NCBI GenBank assembly: GCA_944321185.1
Contig: CALUKH010000003.1
Location: 92,182 to 156,181, forward strand
Length of the DNA: 64,000 nt
From: an uncultured Alistipes sp.
GTDB lineage: Bacteria > Bacteroidota > Bacteroidia > Bacteroidales > Rikenellaceae
Direction: 5' to 3'
This document shows, in pieces, positions 48,959 to 57,783 of this stretch; the stretch's first letter is position 1, and every line of letters begins with the position of its first letter. Position numbers and translations under genes: made by a program. The notes below the pieces were generated by a model. It worked only from the letters and a program-made list of their open reading frames with translations. It did not search any database and was not told the DNA's origin.

Positions 48959-51904
48959 ATGGCAAAGGACAAGAATAGAGACGACGAACTGAATCAGGAG
49001 GAGCTCTTCGACGAGGATGCCTCGACACCGGAAGAGCCGGTCGACGAGGGGGCCGACGAGGGGGCCGACGAGGGCGTAGATGAGGAGGACGATGAGAGGG
49101 ACGGAGACGACGCGGGCGATGGCTCCGCCCGGGGGGCGAACGGCCAGCCGGGTGCAGCGGGGCGTCCCGGCAAGTTCGAACGCCTGACACACGACGAGGG
49201 CGACGTGCGCAAACTGACGGGCATGTACAAGAACTGGTTCCTGGATTACGCCTCGTACGTGATTCTGGAGCGCGCCGTGCCGCACGTTGAGGATGGCCTG
49301 AAACCCGTCCAGCGCCGCATTCTCCACGCCATGAAGGTGGTCGACGACGGCCGCTACAACAAGGTGGCCAACCTCGTGGGCCAGACCATGCAGTATCACC
49401 CGCACGGCGATGCATCGATCAAGGATGCGCTGGTGCAGCTCGGGCAGAAGGATCTGCTGATCGACTGCCAGGGAAACTGGGGCAACATCCTCACGGGCGA
49501 CGAGGCCGCCGCGGGTCGATATATCGAGGCGCGGCTGTCGAAATTTGCCCTGGAGGTGGTCTTCAACAAGAAGACCACGGAGTGGATGCTTTCGTACGAC
49601 GGCCGCAAGGAGGAGCCGGTGACGCTGCCGGTCAAGTTCCCGCTGCTGCTGGCGCAGGGCTCGGACGGCATTGCCGTGGGGCTGGCCTCGAAGATCCTGC
49701 CGCACAACTTCAACGAACTGATCAACGCCTCGATCGCCCACCTTCAGGGACGCGAATTCCAGCTCTATCCGGACTTCCCGACGGGCGGTATGGCCGACGT
49801 GAGCCGTTACAACGACGGTCTGCGCGGCGGTACGGTGAAGGTGCGCGCCAAGATCTCGAAGATCGACAAACGGACGCTGGCCATCACCGAAATCCCCTAT
49901 ACGACGACCACCGAATCGATCAAGGAGTCGATCATCAAGGCCAACGAAAAGGGCAAGATCAAGATCCGCAAGGTGGACGACAATACGGCCGACAAGGTGG
50001 AGATCATCATCCAGGTGGCTCCCGACGAGTCATCGGACAAGACGATCGATGCGCTGTACGCCTTCACGGACTGCGAGGTCTCGATCGCTCCGAATGCCTG
50101 TGTCATCTGGGACGACAAGCCGCACTTCCTGGGCGTGTCGGAGATTCTGCGCCGTTCGGCCGACCATACGCGCTCGCTGCTGGGGCTGGAGCTGCGGATC
50201 CGCCTCGGCGAACTGAACGAGGCGTGGCATGCCGCCTCGCTCGAACGGATCTTCATCGAGAACAAGCTCTACCAGCTGATCGAGGGTTGCAAGACCCGTG
50301 AAGAGGCCTATGCGGCTGTCGATAAAGGTCTGGAACCCTTCAAGAAGCAGCTGCGACGTGAAGTGACACTTGAAGACGTGCAGCGCCTGACGGAGCTGAA
50401 GTTTATCCGCATTTCGCGCTACGATTCGGAGAAGGCCGACAACGAAATCCGCCAGATCGAGGAGGATATCAAGACGACACAGTATCACCTGGACCACCTG
50501 ACGGAGTATGCCGTGGCGTGGTACGAACGGATCCGCGACAAATACGGCAAGGGACGCGAGCGGCGCACGGAACTGCGCGAATTCGATTCGATCGAGGCGA
50601 CGAAGGTGGCCGTCACGAATGCCAAACTCTATGTCGATCGGGCCGAGGGCTTCTTCGGCATCGGCAAGACGATGAAGGATGCGGAGTTCGTCTGCGACTG
50701 CTCGGATATCGACGATGTGATCGTCTTCACGAAGGATGGCCGCTATGTCATCCGCAAGGTGATCGAGAAGGACTATTTCGACAAGGGAATCTACTACATC
50801 GGTATCTTCAAGCGCAATGACGAGCGGACGATCTACAACGTCCTTTACCGCGACGGCAAAAACGGTCCGCTGATGATGAAACGCTGTGCCATCAAGGGCA
50901 TCACGCGCGACAAAGTCTACAACATCACGAAGGGTACGCCCAAGAGCGAGATTCTGTATATGTCTGTGAATCCGAACGGTGAGGCTGAGGTGTTGAAGAT
51001 TTACTTCAAGCCGCGTCCGCGCCTGAAGAAGGTGATCGTCGATCTGGATTTCTCGACTCTTGCGATCAAGGGGCGTCAGAGCCAGGGCAACCTCTTCTCG
51101 CGCTACGGAATCCACAAGATCGTGCTCAAGGAGCGCGGAACCTCGACACTGGGCGGTCAGGATATCTGGTTCGACGAGGATGTGCGGCGGCTGAATGCCG
51201 ACGGACGGGGACGTCTGCTGGGTGAGTTCAAGGGCGATGACAAGTTGATCGTCTGGATCGCTAAGAATCAGTACTATATCACGGGTTACGACCTTAGTCA
51301 GCACTTCCCCGACGACACGACCTACGTGGGGCGCTTCTCGCCCGAACGGGTCTACAGCCTGTGTTACTATGATCACGAGCTGAAATATTACTATCTGAAG
51401 CGTTTTACGGCCGAGTTGTCGGACAAAATGCAGGAGTTTCTCGATCCGGAAGACCGGCTCATCTGCGTGACGGAGCGGGCAGGGGCTACGCTTGAGATTA
51501 CCTACAAGGGGGCTCATGCCTCGCGTCCGGCGGACCTGATCGATGTCGACGAGTTTGTCGGTGTGAAGAGTCACCGCGCCAAGGGCAAGCGCCTGACCAC
51601 CTATGAGGTGGATACGGTGCGGATGATCGAACCGGAATTGCCGTCCGAACCCGATCCTTCGGAGGATGGGGATGCAGATGCCGATCAGTTGACGGATGCT
51701 TTAATTGATGATGTTCAATCGGTTGATTCGCAAGCGGAACCGACCGGAAAACAAACTTCGAAGGAGGGTTTCTCGTCCGGGATCGTTTCGGAGTCGGGTC
51801 TGCCGCCTGCGGGGTCGAAGTCCGGAGGTGTCGAGTTTGAAATCGAACGGCCCAGGGGAGATGCCGATCAGCTGGCCGACCCTGAACAGTTGAATCTTTT
51901 CTGA
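48959..51904 (+). CDS. parC: DNA topoisomerase IV subunit A-like (ParC, Bacteroidota type)
   Basis: 981 residues, longer than E. coli ParC (about 750). An acidic, low-complexity N-terminal extension (about 1-75, DEGADEGADEGVDEEDDE) precedes the winged-helix breakage-reunion domain: KPVQRRILHAMK, YHPHGDASIKDALVQLGQ and AAAGRYIEARL with catalytic Tyr188. The QRDR equivalent of Ser80/83 is Ala152. The C-terminal part has beta-pinwheel-like segments and a disordered acidic end (about 900-981). Six bases after parE. Works with ParE in chromosome decatenation. Confidence 0.92.
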   Translation: MAKDKNRDDELNQEELFDEDASTPEEPVDEGADEGADEGVDEEDDERDGDDAGDGSARGANGQPGAAGRPGKFERLTHDEGDVRKLTGMYKNWFLDYASYVILERAVPHVEDGLKPVQRRILHAMKVVDDGRYNKVANLVGQTMQYHPHGDASIKDALVQLGQKDLLIDCQGNWGNILTGDEAAAGRYIEARLSKFALEVVFNKKTTEWMLSYDGRKEEPVTLPVKFPLLLAQGSDGIAVGLASKILPHNFNELINASIAHLQGREFQLYPDFPTGGMADVSRYNDGLRGGTVKVRAKISKIDKRTLAITEIPYTTTTESIKESIIKANEKGKIKIRKVDDNTADKVEIIIQVAPDESSDKTIDALYAFTDCEVSIAPNACVIWDDKPHFLGVSEILRRSADHTRSLLGLELRIRLGELNEAWHAASLERIFIENKLYQLIEGCKTREEAYAAVDKGLEPFKKQLRREVTLEDVQRLTELKFIRISRYDSEKADNEIRQIEEDIKTTQYHLDHLTEYAVAWYERIRDKYGKGRERRTELREFDSIEATKVAVTNAKLYVDRAEGFFGIGKTMKDAEFVCDCSDIDDVIVFTKDGRYVIRKVIEKDYFDKGIYYIGIFKRNDERTIYNVLYRDGKNGPLMMKRCAIKGITRDKVYNITKGTPKSEILYMSVNPNGEAEVLKIYFKPRPRLKKVIVDLDFSTLAIKGRQSQGNLFSRYGIHKIVLKERGTSTLGGQDIWFDEDVRRLNADGRGRLLGEFKGDDKLIVWIAKNQYYITGYDLSQHFPDDTTYVGRFSPERVYSLCYYDHELKYYYLKRFTAELSDKMQEFLDPEDRLICVTERAGATLEITYKGAHASRPADLIDVDEFVGVKSHRAKGKRLTTYEVDTVRMIEPELPSEPDPSEDGDADADQLTDALIDDVQSVDSQAEPTGKQTSKEGFSSGIVSESGLPPAGSKSGGVEFEIERPRGDADQLADPEQLNLF

Positions 51905-51906
51905 CC

Positions 51907-52437
51907 ATGGGACGGCTCTTTCTGGTTGGATACATGGGCTGCGGCAAAAGCACCTTGGGACGGAAACTGGCCCGGCGGCTGGAGGTTCCGTTTGTCGATA
52001 CCGACGCGCGGATCGAACAGCGCGAAGGAGCTTCGGTGTCGGATGTTTTTCGCTATGAGGGGGAGCAGCGTTTCCGCGAGTTGGAGCGCGAAGTGCTCGA
52101 AGAGGCGATTGCCGAACATGCGTCGGCCGTCATCTCCACGGGCGGCGGGCTGCCGGTCTGGAGCGACAACATGGCGTGCATGAATGCGGCGGGGTGTACG
52201 GTCTATCTGTGCCGCACGGCGGAGAATATCGCCGGGCGTTTGAGCCCTTACGGGCGTCGCAAGCGACCCCGTCTGCAGGGGCTTGACGACCGGCAGCTGG
52301 TGGAGTTCATGACCCGCGACATGGCCGAACGCGACCCGTTCTATCGGCGTGCGACGCGGACGGTCGAATGTGACGGACGTTCGGATGACGAAATCATCGA
52401 GTGGATTCTCTCCTGTGTGACGCCGGATGCAATCTGA
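51907..52437 (+). CDS. aroK: Shikimate kinase
   Basis: 176 residues. Phosphorylates shikimate at the 3-hydroxyl in chorismate synthesis. Walker A GYMGCGKST (8-16), DTDARIEQREGASVSDVF with shikimate-binding Asp, FRELEREVLEE with the substrate Arg, Walker B-like VISTGGGLPV (GGG loop at about 78-80), and the lid RKRPRLQG. Complete. Two bases after parC. Confidence 0.95.
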   Translation: MGRLFLVGYMGCGKSTLGRKLARRLEVPFVDTDARIEQREGASVSDVFRYEGEQRFRELEREVLEEAIAEHASAVISTGGGLPVWSDNMACMNAAGCTVYLCRTAENIAGRLSPYGRRKRPRLQGLDDRQLVEFMTRDMAERDPFYRRATRTVECDGRSDDEIIEWILSCVTPDAI

Positions 52438-52457
52438 ACGTATTGTCTTGATTACGA

Positions 52458-53231
52458 ATGAATGACGCTCCAATAGGTGTTTACGATTCGGGGCTGGGCG
52501 GGTTGACCGTCTGGCGCGAAATCCGTCGAGTGCTGCCCGATGAGTCGCTTGTCTACCTGGGCGACGGCAAGAATTGTCCCTATGGATCGCGGCCGCGCGA
52601 GGAGATTCGCCGTCTGGCCGATGAGGCGGTCGGGCGGTTGGTCGAAGCGGGTTGCAAACTGATTGTCGTGGCGTGCAATACGGCAACGGCGGCAGCGATC
52701 GACTTCCTGCGGGAGAAATACGCCGGGGTGCCGATCGTCGGTATGGAACCGGCCGTGAAACCCGCCTGTCTGGCTACGCGCAGCCGGGTGGTGGGGGTGC
52801 TGGCTACGGAACGAAGTCTCGACGGGGATCTTTTCCGGCATACGGCCGCCCGCTACGGCGAGGGAATCGAGGTGCTGATGGTTCCGGGACGGGGCTTTGT
52901 CGAACTGGTCGAGTCGGACCGCGAAGAGACGCCCGAGGCGGAAGCCTGCGTGCGTGCGGCCGTGGAGCCGATGCTGGAACGCGGGGCCGATCAGATTGTG
53001 CTGGGGTGCACGCACTATCCATTCCTGCTGCCCGTTTTGCGGCGGGTAGTCGGGGATCGCGGCGTGACGATTGTCGATCCGTCGCCGGCGGTGGCCCGTC
53101 GGGTTGTCCAACTGCTTGATCGATACGGCCTGAGGGCTTCGCCAACCCATCGTCCCACCTGCGAATTTCTGACCTTTGCCGACGAGGCTTATCGCCGGCG
53201 TCTCGAACAGAAGGCGCTGGCATCTCTGTGA
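52458..53231 (+). CDS. murI: Glutamate racemase
   Basis: 257 residues. Makes D-glutamate for peptidoglycan. Both catalytic cysteines are present: Cys73 in VACNTATAAA and Cys184 in LGCTHYPFL. Substrate-binding IGVYDSGLGGLTVWREI (6-22) and YLGDGKNCPYG (33-43; the Bacteroidota version of the FPYG loop) are intact. Last gene of the plsC-to-murI run, 20 bases after aroK; a run of eight C follows the stop. Confidence 0.95.
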   Translation: MNDAPIGVYDSGLGGLTVWREIRRVLPDESLVYLGDGKNCPYGSRPREEIRRLADEAVGRLVEAGCKLIVVACNTATAAAIDFLREKYAGVPIVGMEPAVKPACLATRSRVVGVLATERSLDGDLFRHTAARYGEGIEVLMVPGRGFVELVESDREETPEAEACVRAAVEPMLERGADQIVLGCTHYPFLLPVLRRVVGDRGVTIVDPSPAVARRVVQLLDRYGLRASPTHRPTCEFLTFADEAYRRRLEQKALASL

Positions 53232-53445
53232 CCCCCCCCCGAAGATTCTGTTATGGCTGTACGGCTCGCGGACTACGGCGCATGGTTTGTGCTTGTTCGG
53301 GGGCGCGGATTGGTTTCGGAACGGTCGGTAACAGCACCTGTTCCGGCTCTGGATTCGACCCGAGGCGGAACTCCTGCCGAGCGCCTGCTTCCGAGAATTT
53401 ACCCCTATTTATCCGCGCGAGACCCGGAATCTCGGAAAAATTTCG

Positions 53446-53453
53446 TATCTTCG
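53446..53453 (+). promoter_or_regulatory. Variant -7 box TATCTTCG for ftsK
   Basis: One mismatch to TAnnTTTG, 34 bases before the ftsK ATG, at the end of the 256-base murI-ftsK gap, which otherwise holds no supported gene. Confidence 0.45.
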
Positions 53454-53487
53454 TCCGATCATATACTCGTAAGAATTCAACGCTCCA

Positions 53488-56400
53488 ATGGCATCCCGAA
53501 ATACTGTGAATACGTCGTCCAACGCCCGACAGGAGGTGCAGCGCTCGAACCGCGACAGTGCCCGCTGGATTGCGGGTCTGTTGCTGCTGTGCGTGGGACT
53601 TTTTGCGGCGGCGGCGGTCTTTTTCTCCTTCTTCAGCTGGGCCGAGGACCAGAGTGTCCTCCAGAAAACGGTCGAAGACCGCGAACTGCTCGGCGCCGAG
53701 ATCGAAAACCCCTGCGGACCCTCCGGTGCCCGGCTGGGACGGCTGCTTGTCGACCGTTCGTTCGGTATTTTCGGTATCCTGATCCCCGTGATGCTCATCC
53801 TCATCGGGGTGCGGATCATCCGTCAGCGCCCGCTGCGGCTCAATCAGTCGATTCTCTCGCTCTTCTTCATCATGATCCTCGGGTCGCTCACGCTGGGGTA
53901 TCTCTTTGATGCGCGCTGGAGCCTCTGTTCGAGCACGGGGTGGGGCGGAGCCTTCGGCAACGTCGTGGCCAGCCGGCATGTGGTGGCCGAGAACGGGGCT
54001 ATCGGCATGCTGCCCGGAGCCATCGGATCGCTCGGCACGCTGATCCTGCTCGTCGGCGGATGGATCCTGACCGGCGTGTTCATCAACCGCAACTTCATCA
54101 ACAAGGTCAACCGGGCCGGGAACGCATTGGTTGATCAGGGCGAAAAGATCGTCGATACGGTCCGCAACAAGGTGGTTCACGCTCACGGTGTTGGAGCGGA
54201 GGCGACGGATACGGACGAAGCGGACGATTCGTCGGAGGAGCCGCTCCGTGCGACCGGTCCGGAGGGGGGTGCGGCCCGGGGTGCCGATATGCGCCGGTCG
54301 GCGGAAAGCAGTCAGCAGATACGTGGCGCAGAGCGCGGTGTCGATGTCCGGGGATCCGAATCGCGCGGTGCCGATACCCGGAGGGCTGAATCGTTGAACG
54401 CGGATGCGACGGGAGGCAATGTCGCCCGGGAGGTTCGCGGTACCGGAGTGGCAGCATCTTCCGCGGCGATGGCATCCGTCCCCAAATCCGGACCGACGGC
54501 TGCCCGCCGGACGGATGATCTGGAGATCGAACGCCCGGCCGCAAGTCACGATCGTGACGAAGAGGCGGCCGACGTACCGCGTGTCGGTGTGCAGCGCCCG
54601 GCGGCCGAGCCGGAACCCTTCGTGGAGTTGACGCCCGATGGTCGCCCGATTGAACAACAGCCGGCATCTGTGGATGAACCGGCCGATGACGAAGACTTTA
54701 CGGAGGTGGATCTGTCGCCTGCCGAGGGGCGTGTGGTGATGGGGCGCGGCGGACTGGTCGAACTGGAACGGCCGCAGCGTCGCGGTGCCGCAGCAAAGGC
54801 CGACGACGAACCCTTTATCGAAATCACGGTCGGCGACGACGAGGCCCAAACGCCCGAAGCCGAGGTCGAAACCGGATACCGGATTCCGCCGGCACCGCGC
54901 CGCCGTGAGGAGTCGATCGAGATTGTCGATCTGGCCCCGGCGGCTCATCCCGCAGCGGAGCCGGATGGATTGATTGCGGGCGGGCAGTCCGGTGAGCCGG
55001 AGCCCGGTGCGGAGCCCGAGGCCTCCGCTGCCAGGTCTGCCGGTGCCGGGATCTCGGCCCGGACCCAGGAATCAACCGGAACTGCTGCGGAGGCATCTGC
55101 CGCGACGACTGGATCTACTGTGGCGGCGGCCACGGTGCCCGAAGGGGTGGTGGTGACGGTCGAGGCGCACGAGGCGAAACTCGTCGAGGCGAAGTCGATT
55201 CCGACGGAGAGTTACGACCCGCTGAAGGATCTGGTGAATTACCACAAGCCCCCGGTGACGCTGCTCGAGGATTATATCTCGGACGAGGGGGTTTCCGACG
55301 AGGAGATCTACGAAAACAAGACCCGGATCGAAGAGACGCTCAAGAACTTCGGCATCCCGATCCAGCGCATCAAGGCTACGGTCGGACCCACGGTGACGCT
55401 CTACGAGATCGTGCAGGCCCAGGGGGTCAAGATCTCGAAAATCCAAGGGTTGCAGAACGACATTGCCCAGAGCCTCAAGGCCGAATCGGGCATCCGAATC
55501 ATTGCGCCGATCCCCGGCCGCGGTACCATCGGTATCGAGGTCCCGAACCGCCACAAACAGATCGTCTCGATGTATTCGGCCATCCGCTCGCTGCGCTTCC
55601 AGGAGTCGAAGGCCGAGCTGCCGGTGGTCATCGGGCGCACGATCCAGAACGAGAATTACGTCTTCGATCTGACGAAGATGCCCCACCTGCTCGTGGCCGG
55701 AGCCACGGGCCAGGGCAAGTCCGTCGGTCTGAACGCCATCATCACGTCGCTGCTCTACCGCAAGCATCCGGCTCAGCTGAAGTTCGTGATGATCGACCCC
55801 AAGATGGTCGAATTCTCGCTCTATGCCAAGATCGAACGCCACTTCCTGGCCAAGATGCAGTCCGAGGACGAGGCCATCGTCACCGATCCCAAGAAGGCCG
55901 TCTATACGCTCAATGCCCTCTGCTCGGAGATGGATACGCGCTTGGAACTCTGCAAGAAGGCCGAGGTGCGCAACATCGCCGAGTACAATGCGAAGTTCGT
56001 CTCGCGGCGGCTCAACCCCATGCACGGTCACCGCTATCTGCCCTATATCGTGGTGGTGATCGACGAGTTCGCCGACCTGATCATGACGGCCAAGGAGGTC
56101 GAGACGCCCGTGACGCGTCTGGCCCAGAAGGCCCGTGCCATCGGCATCCATCTGATCATCGCCACGCAGCGTCCGTCGGTCGACGTCATTACGGGCAAGA
56201 TCAAGGCCAACTTCCCGGCCCGTATCGCCTTCCGCGTGATGCAGATGATCGACTCGCGGACGATCATCGACCGCCCGGGCGCCGATCAGCTGATCGGCCG
56301 CGGCGACATGCTCATCTCGAAGGACGGCGAGTTGACGCGCGTCCAGTGTGCCTTTGTCGATACGCCGGAGGTCGAGCGGATTGTTGACTTCATTTCGAAA

Positions 56401-56733
56401 CAGCAGGGCTATACGGAGGCCTATGCGCTGCCCGACTACACGCCCGACAGCGCCGAAGGCGGCGGTCAGATGGGCAGCGAGGAGTCGTCGGCGCCGGTGA
56501 AGTACGACGTGCTGTTTGCCGAGATTGCGCGCGATGCCGTCTCGAGCGGTCAGATCTCCACGTCGATGATCCAGCGTAACTATGAGGTGGGATTCAACCG
56601 TGCGGGCCGCATCATGATGCAGCTCGAGCGAGCCGGCATCGTTGGTCGCCAGCAGGGCGCCAAGCCGCGTGATATCCTCTTTTACGACCTGCCCTCGTTG
56701 GAGGCCAAACTGCAGGAGCTGGGCGTCTCGTAA
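53488..56733 (+). CDS. ftsK: DNA translocase FtsK
   Basis: 1081 residues. Four N-terminal membrane helices (about 25-48, 90-110, 117-135 and 165-188) anchor it at the septum. A long disordered linker (about 230-560) carries repeats of the type RGAD-R-R-ES, Arg/Glu/Ala/Ser rich. The motor follows: alpha domain (EETLKNFGIPIQRIKATVGPTVTLYEI), Walker A GATGQGKSV (738-746), Walker B YIVVVIDEFADLIM, ATQRPSVDVITG and a gamma winged-helix domain at the end (YDVLFAEIARDAVSSGQISTSMIQRNYEVGFNRAGRIM) that reads KOPS in other bacteria. Pumps chromosome termini at division. Followed by a LolA-like gene, a common Bacteroidota pairing. Confidence 0.96.
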   Translation: MASRNTVNTSSNARQEVQRSNRDSARWIAGLLLLCVGLFAAAAVFFSFFSWAEDQSVLQKTVEDRELLGAEIENPCGPSGARLGRLLVDRSFGIFGILIPVMLILIGVRIIRQRPLRLNQSILSLFFIMILGSLTLGYLFDARWSLCSSTGWGGAFGNVVASRHVVAENGAIGMLPGAIGSLGTLILLVGGWILTGVFINRNFINKVNRAGNALVDQGEKIVDTVRNKVVHAHGVGAEATDTDEADDSSEEPLRATGPEGGAARGADMRRSAESSQQIRGAERGVDVRGSESRGADTRRAESLNADATGGNVAREVRGTGVAASSAAMASVPKSGPTAARRTDDLEIERPAASHDRDEEAADVPRVGVQRPAAEPEPFVELTPDGRPIEQQPASVDEPADDEDFTEVDLSPAEGRVVMGRGGLVELERPQRRGAAAKADDEPFIEITVGDDEAQTPEAEVETGYRIPPAPRRREESIEIVDLAPAAHPAAEPDGLIAGGQSGEPEPGAEPEASAARSAGAGISARTQESTGTAAEASAATTGSTVAAATVPEGVVVTVEAHEAKLVEAKSIPTESYDPLKDLVNYHKPPVTLLEDYISDEGVSDEEIYENKTRIEETLKNFGIPIQRIKATVGPTVTLYEIVQAQGVKISKIQGLQNDIAQSLKAESGIRIIAPIPGRGTIGIEVPNRHKQIVSMYSAIRSLRFQESKAELPVVIGRTIQNENYVFDLTKMPHLLVAGATGQGKSVGLNAIITSLLYRKHPAQLKFVMIDPKMVEFSLYAKIERHFLAKMQSEDEAIVTDPKKAVYTLNALCSEMDTRLELCKKAEVRNIAEYNAKFVSRRLNPMHGHRYLPYIVVVIDEFADLIMTAKEVETPVTRLAQKARAIGIHLIIATQRPSVDVITGKIKANFPARIAFRVMQMIDSRTIIDRPGADQLIGRGDMLISKDGELTRVQCAFVDTPEVERIVDFISKQQGYTEAYALPDYTPDSAEGGGQMGSEESSAPVKYDVLFAEIARDAVSSGQISTSMIQRNYEVGFNRAGRIMMQLERAGIVGRQQGAKPRDILFYDLPSLEAKLQELGVS

Positions 56734-56760
56734 GAGGCGACGGGACAGGCGGCGGGGCGG

Positions 56761-56859
56761 TTGTGTCCGAAAACAGGGATGGCGGGGGGATGGTTGCGTC
56801 TGAAAAAAAACAGGGTGGCGGAGTGTTTGTGTCCGAAAAACAGGGTCGGCGGGCAATCT
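56761..56859. repeat. Three tandem copies of a 33-bp unit between ftsK and the lolA-like gene
   Basis: Units start at 56761, 56794 and 56827, exact 33-bp spacing. Core TTGTGTCCGAAAAACAGGG followed by a G-rich stretch; the A-run length varies (4, 8, 5) and is compensated elsewhere in the unit. Confidence 0.85.
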
Positions 56860-56904
56860 ATCCCGGTTGGTGATCGTTTGAATGATAAATCGAAAGAGCG
56901 AAAT

Positions 56905-57513
56905 ATGAAACGGTTGTTCTTGCTGCTGCTGGCCCTGACGGTCGGGGCAGAGACGATATCGGCTGCCGGACGCGCCGCGGAGATCCTCGAACGCTTGGCG
57001 GCGGAGTTCCGTGCCATGCCGGATTACGGGGTGGATTTTGCCATCGAGGCCGGTGACTACCGCGCCGAAGGCGACTATGCCGTCCAGGGGGCGGATTATA
57101 CGCTGAGAGTGGGGGATGCCGAGGTCTACTGTGACGGTGAGGTCCGCTACGAGGTCGACAACGAGCGACGCGAGGTGACGATCGTGGAGGTCGATAAGAC
57201 GAGCCGCAACCTGCTGAACAATCCCGTGCGGGCGTTCGACTTTCTGGGCGACGACTATCGCGCGGAGCTGCTCTCGGAGGCTGCCGGGCGGGCCGTGATC
57301 CGACTCCGGCCGGTCGCTGCGGAAGATGCCTCTGCGGCGGGGTCGATCACCGTGACGGTCAACACGGCGTCGATGCACCCCGTGCAGCTCGACTATGACT
57401 ACGACGGCGAACAGGTGCGGGTCGTCATCCGCCGCGTGGAGAGGCTCGCCGAACCCCTCGTCCGTTTCGATGCGGAACGCTTCAAGGGCTACGAATTCAT
57501 CGACTTCCGATAG
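56905..57513 (+). CDS. LolA-like outer membrane lipoprotein carrier
   Basis: 202 residues. Signal peptide MKRLFLLLLALTVGAETISAAG. The remainder fits the LolA half-barrel: AAEILERLAAEFRAMPDYGVDFAIEAGDYRAEGDYAVQGADYTLRVGDAEVYCDGEVRYEVDNERREVTIVEVDKTSRNLLNNPVRAF, where alternating strands lead to the VEVDKTSRNLLNNP region typical of Bacteroidota LolA proteins, and a final EFIDFR. LolA would carry lipoproteins through the periplasm from the LolCDE complex; lolD lies at 21032 in this window. Frames starting further upstream read through the 33-bp repeat and lack a signal peptide. Confidence 0.85.
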   Translation: MKRLFLLLLALTVGAETISAAGRAAEILERLAAEFRAMPDYGVDFAIEAGDYRAEGDYAVQGADYTLRVGDAEVYCDGEVRYEVDNERREVTIVEVDKTSRNLLNNPVRAFDFLGDDYRAELLSEAAGRAVIRLRPVAAEDASAAGSITVTVNTASMHPVQLDYDYDGEQVRVVIRRVERLAEPLVRFDAERFKGYEFIDFR

Positions 57514-57550
57514 GCTGCCGCGACGTTTTGTGCGAGGATGACATGTTGTT

Positions 57551-57584
57551 TTCTCCCGACACCCTGTCGGGAGAAATTTTTTTT
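57551..57584 (+). terminator. Terminator after the lolA-like gene
   Basis: TTCTCCCGAC / GTCGGGAGAA perfect 10-bp stem, 5-base loop, then ATTTTTTTT. Confidence 0.9.
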
Positions 57585-57668
57585 GCCCTCAGATCGCCGG
57601 AAAAGGGCCAAAAATAGCCTGTTGCTCCGAAAATATCACACGCACGCGCGCGATTTTCGCCCGTAATG

Positions 57669-57699
57669 TTGGCAGGATCGCAAGAAATTACTATTTTTG
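57669..57699 (+). promoter_or_regulatory. gyrA promoter
   Basis: TTG (57669-57671), 20-base spacer, TATTTTTG (57692-57699); leader of about 80 bases. Confidence 0.75.
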
Positions 57700-57783
57700 T
57701 TCGTTATTTAACGGGTCATCCGCAACGGGCCGCTTGCCCGTGTGGCCGATCCGTGTGCGCAATTGGTTTTATAGAAGAGATAG

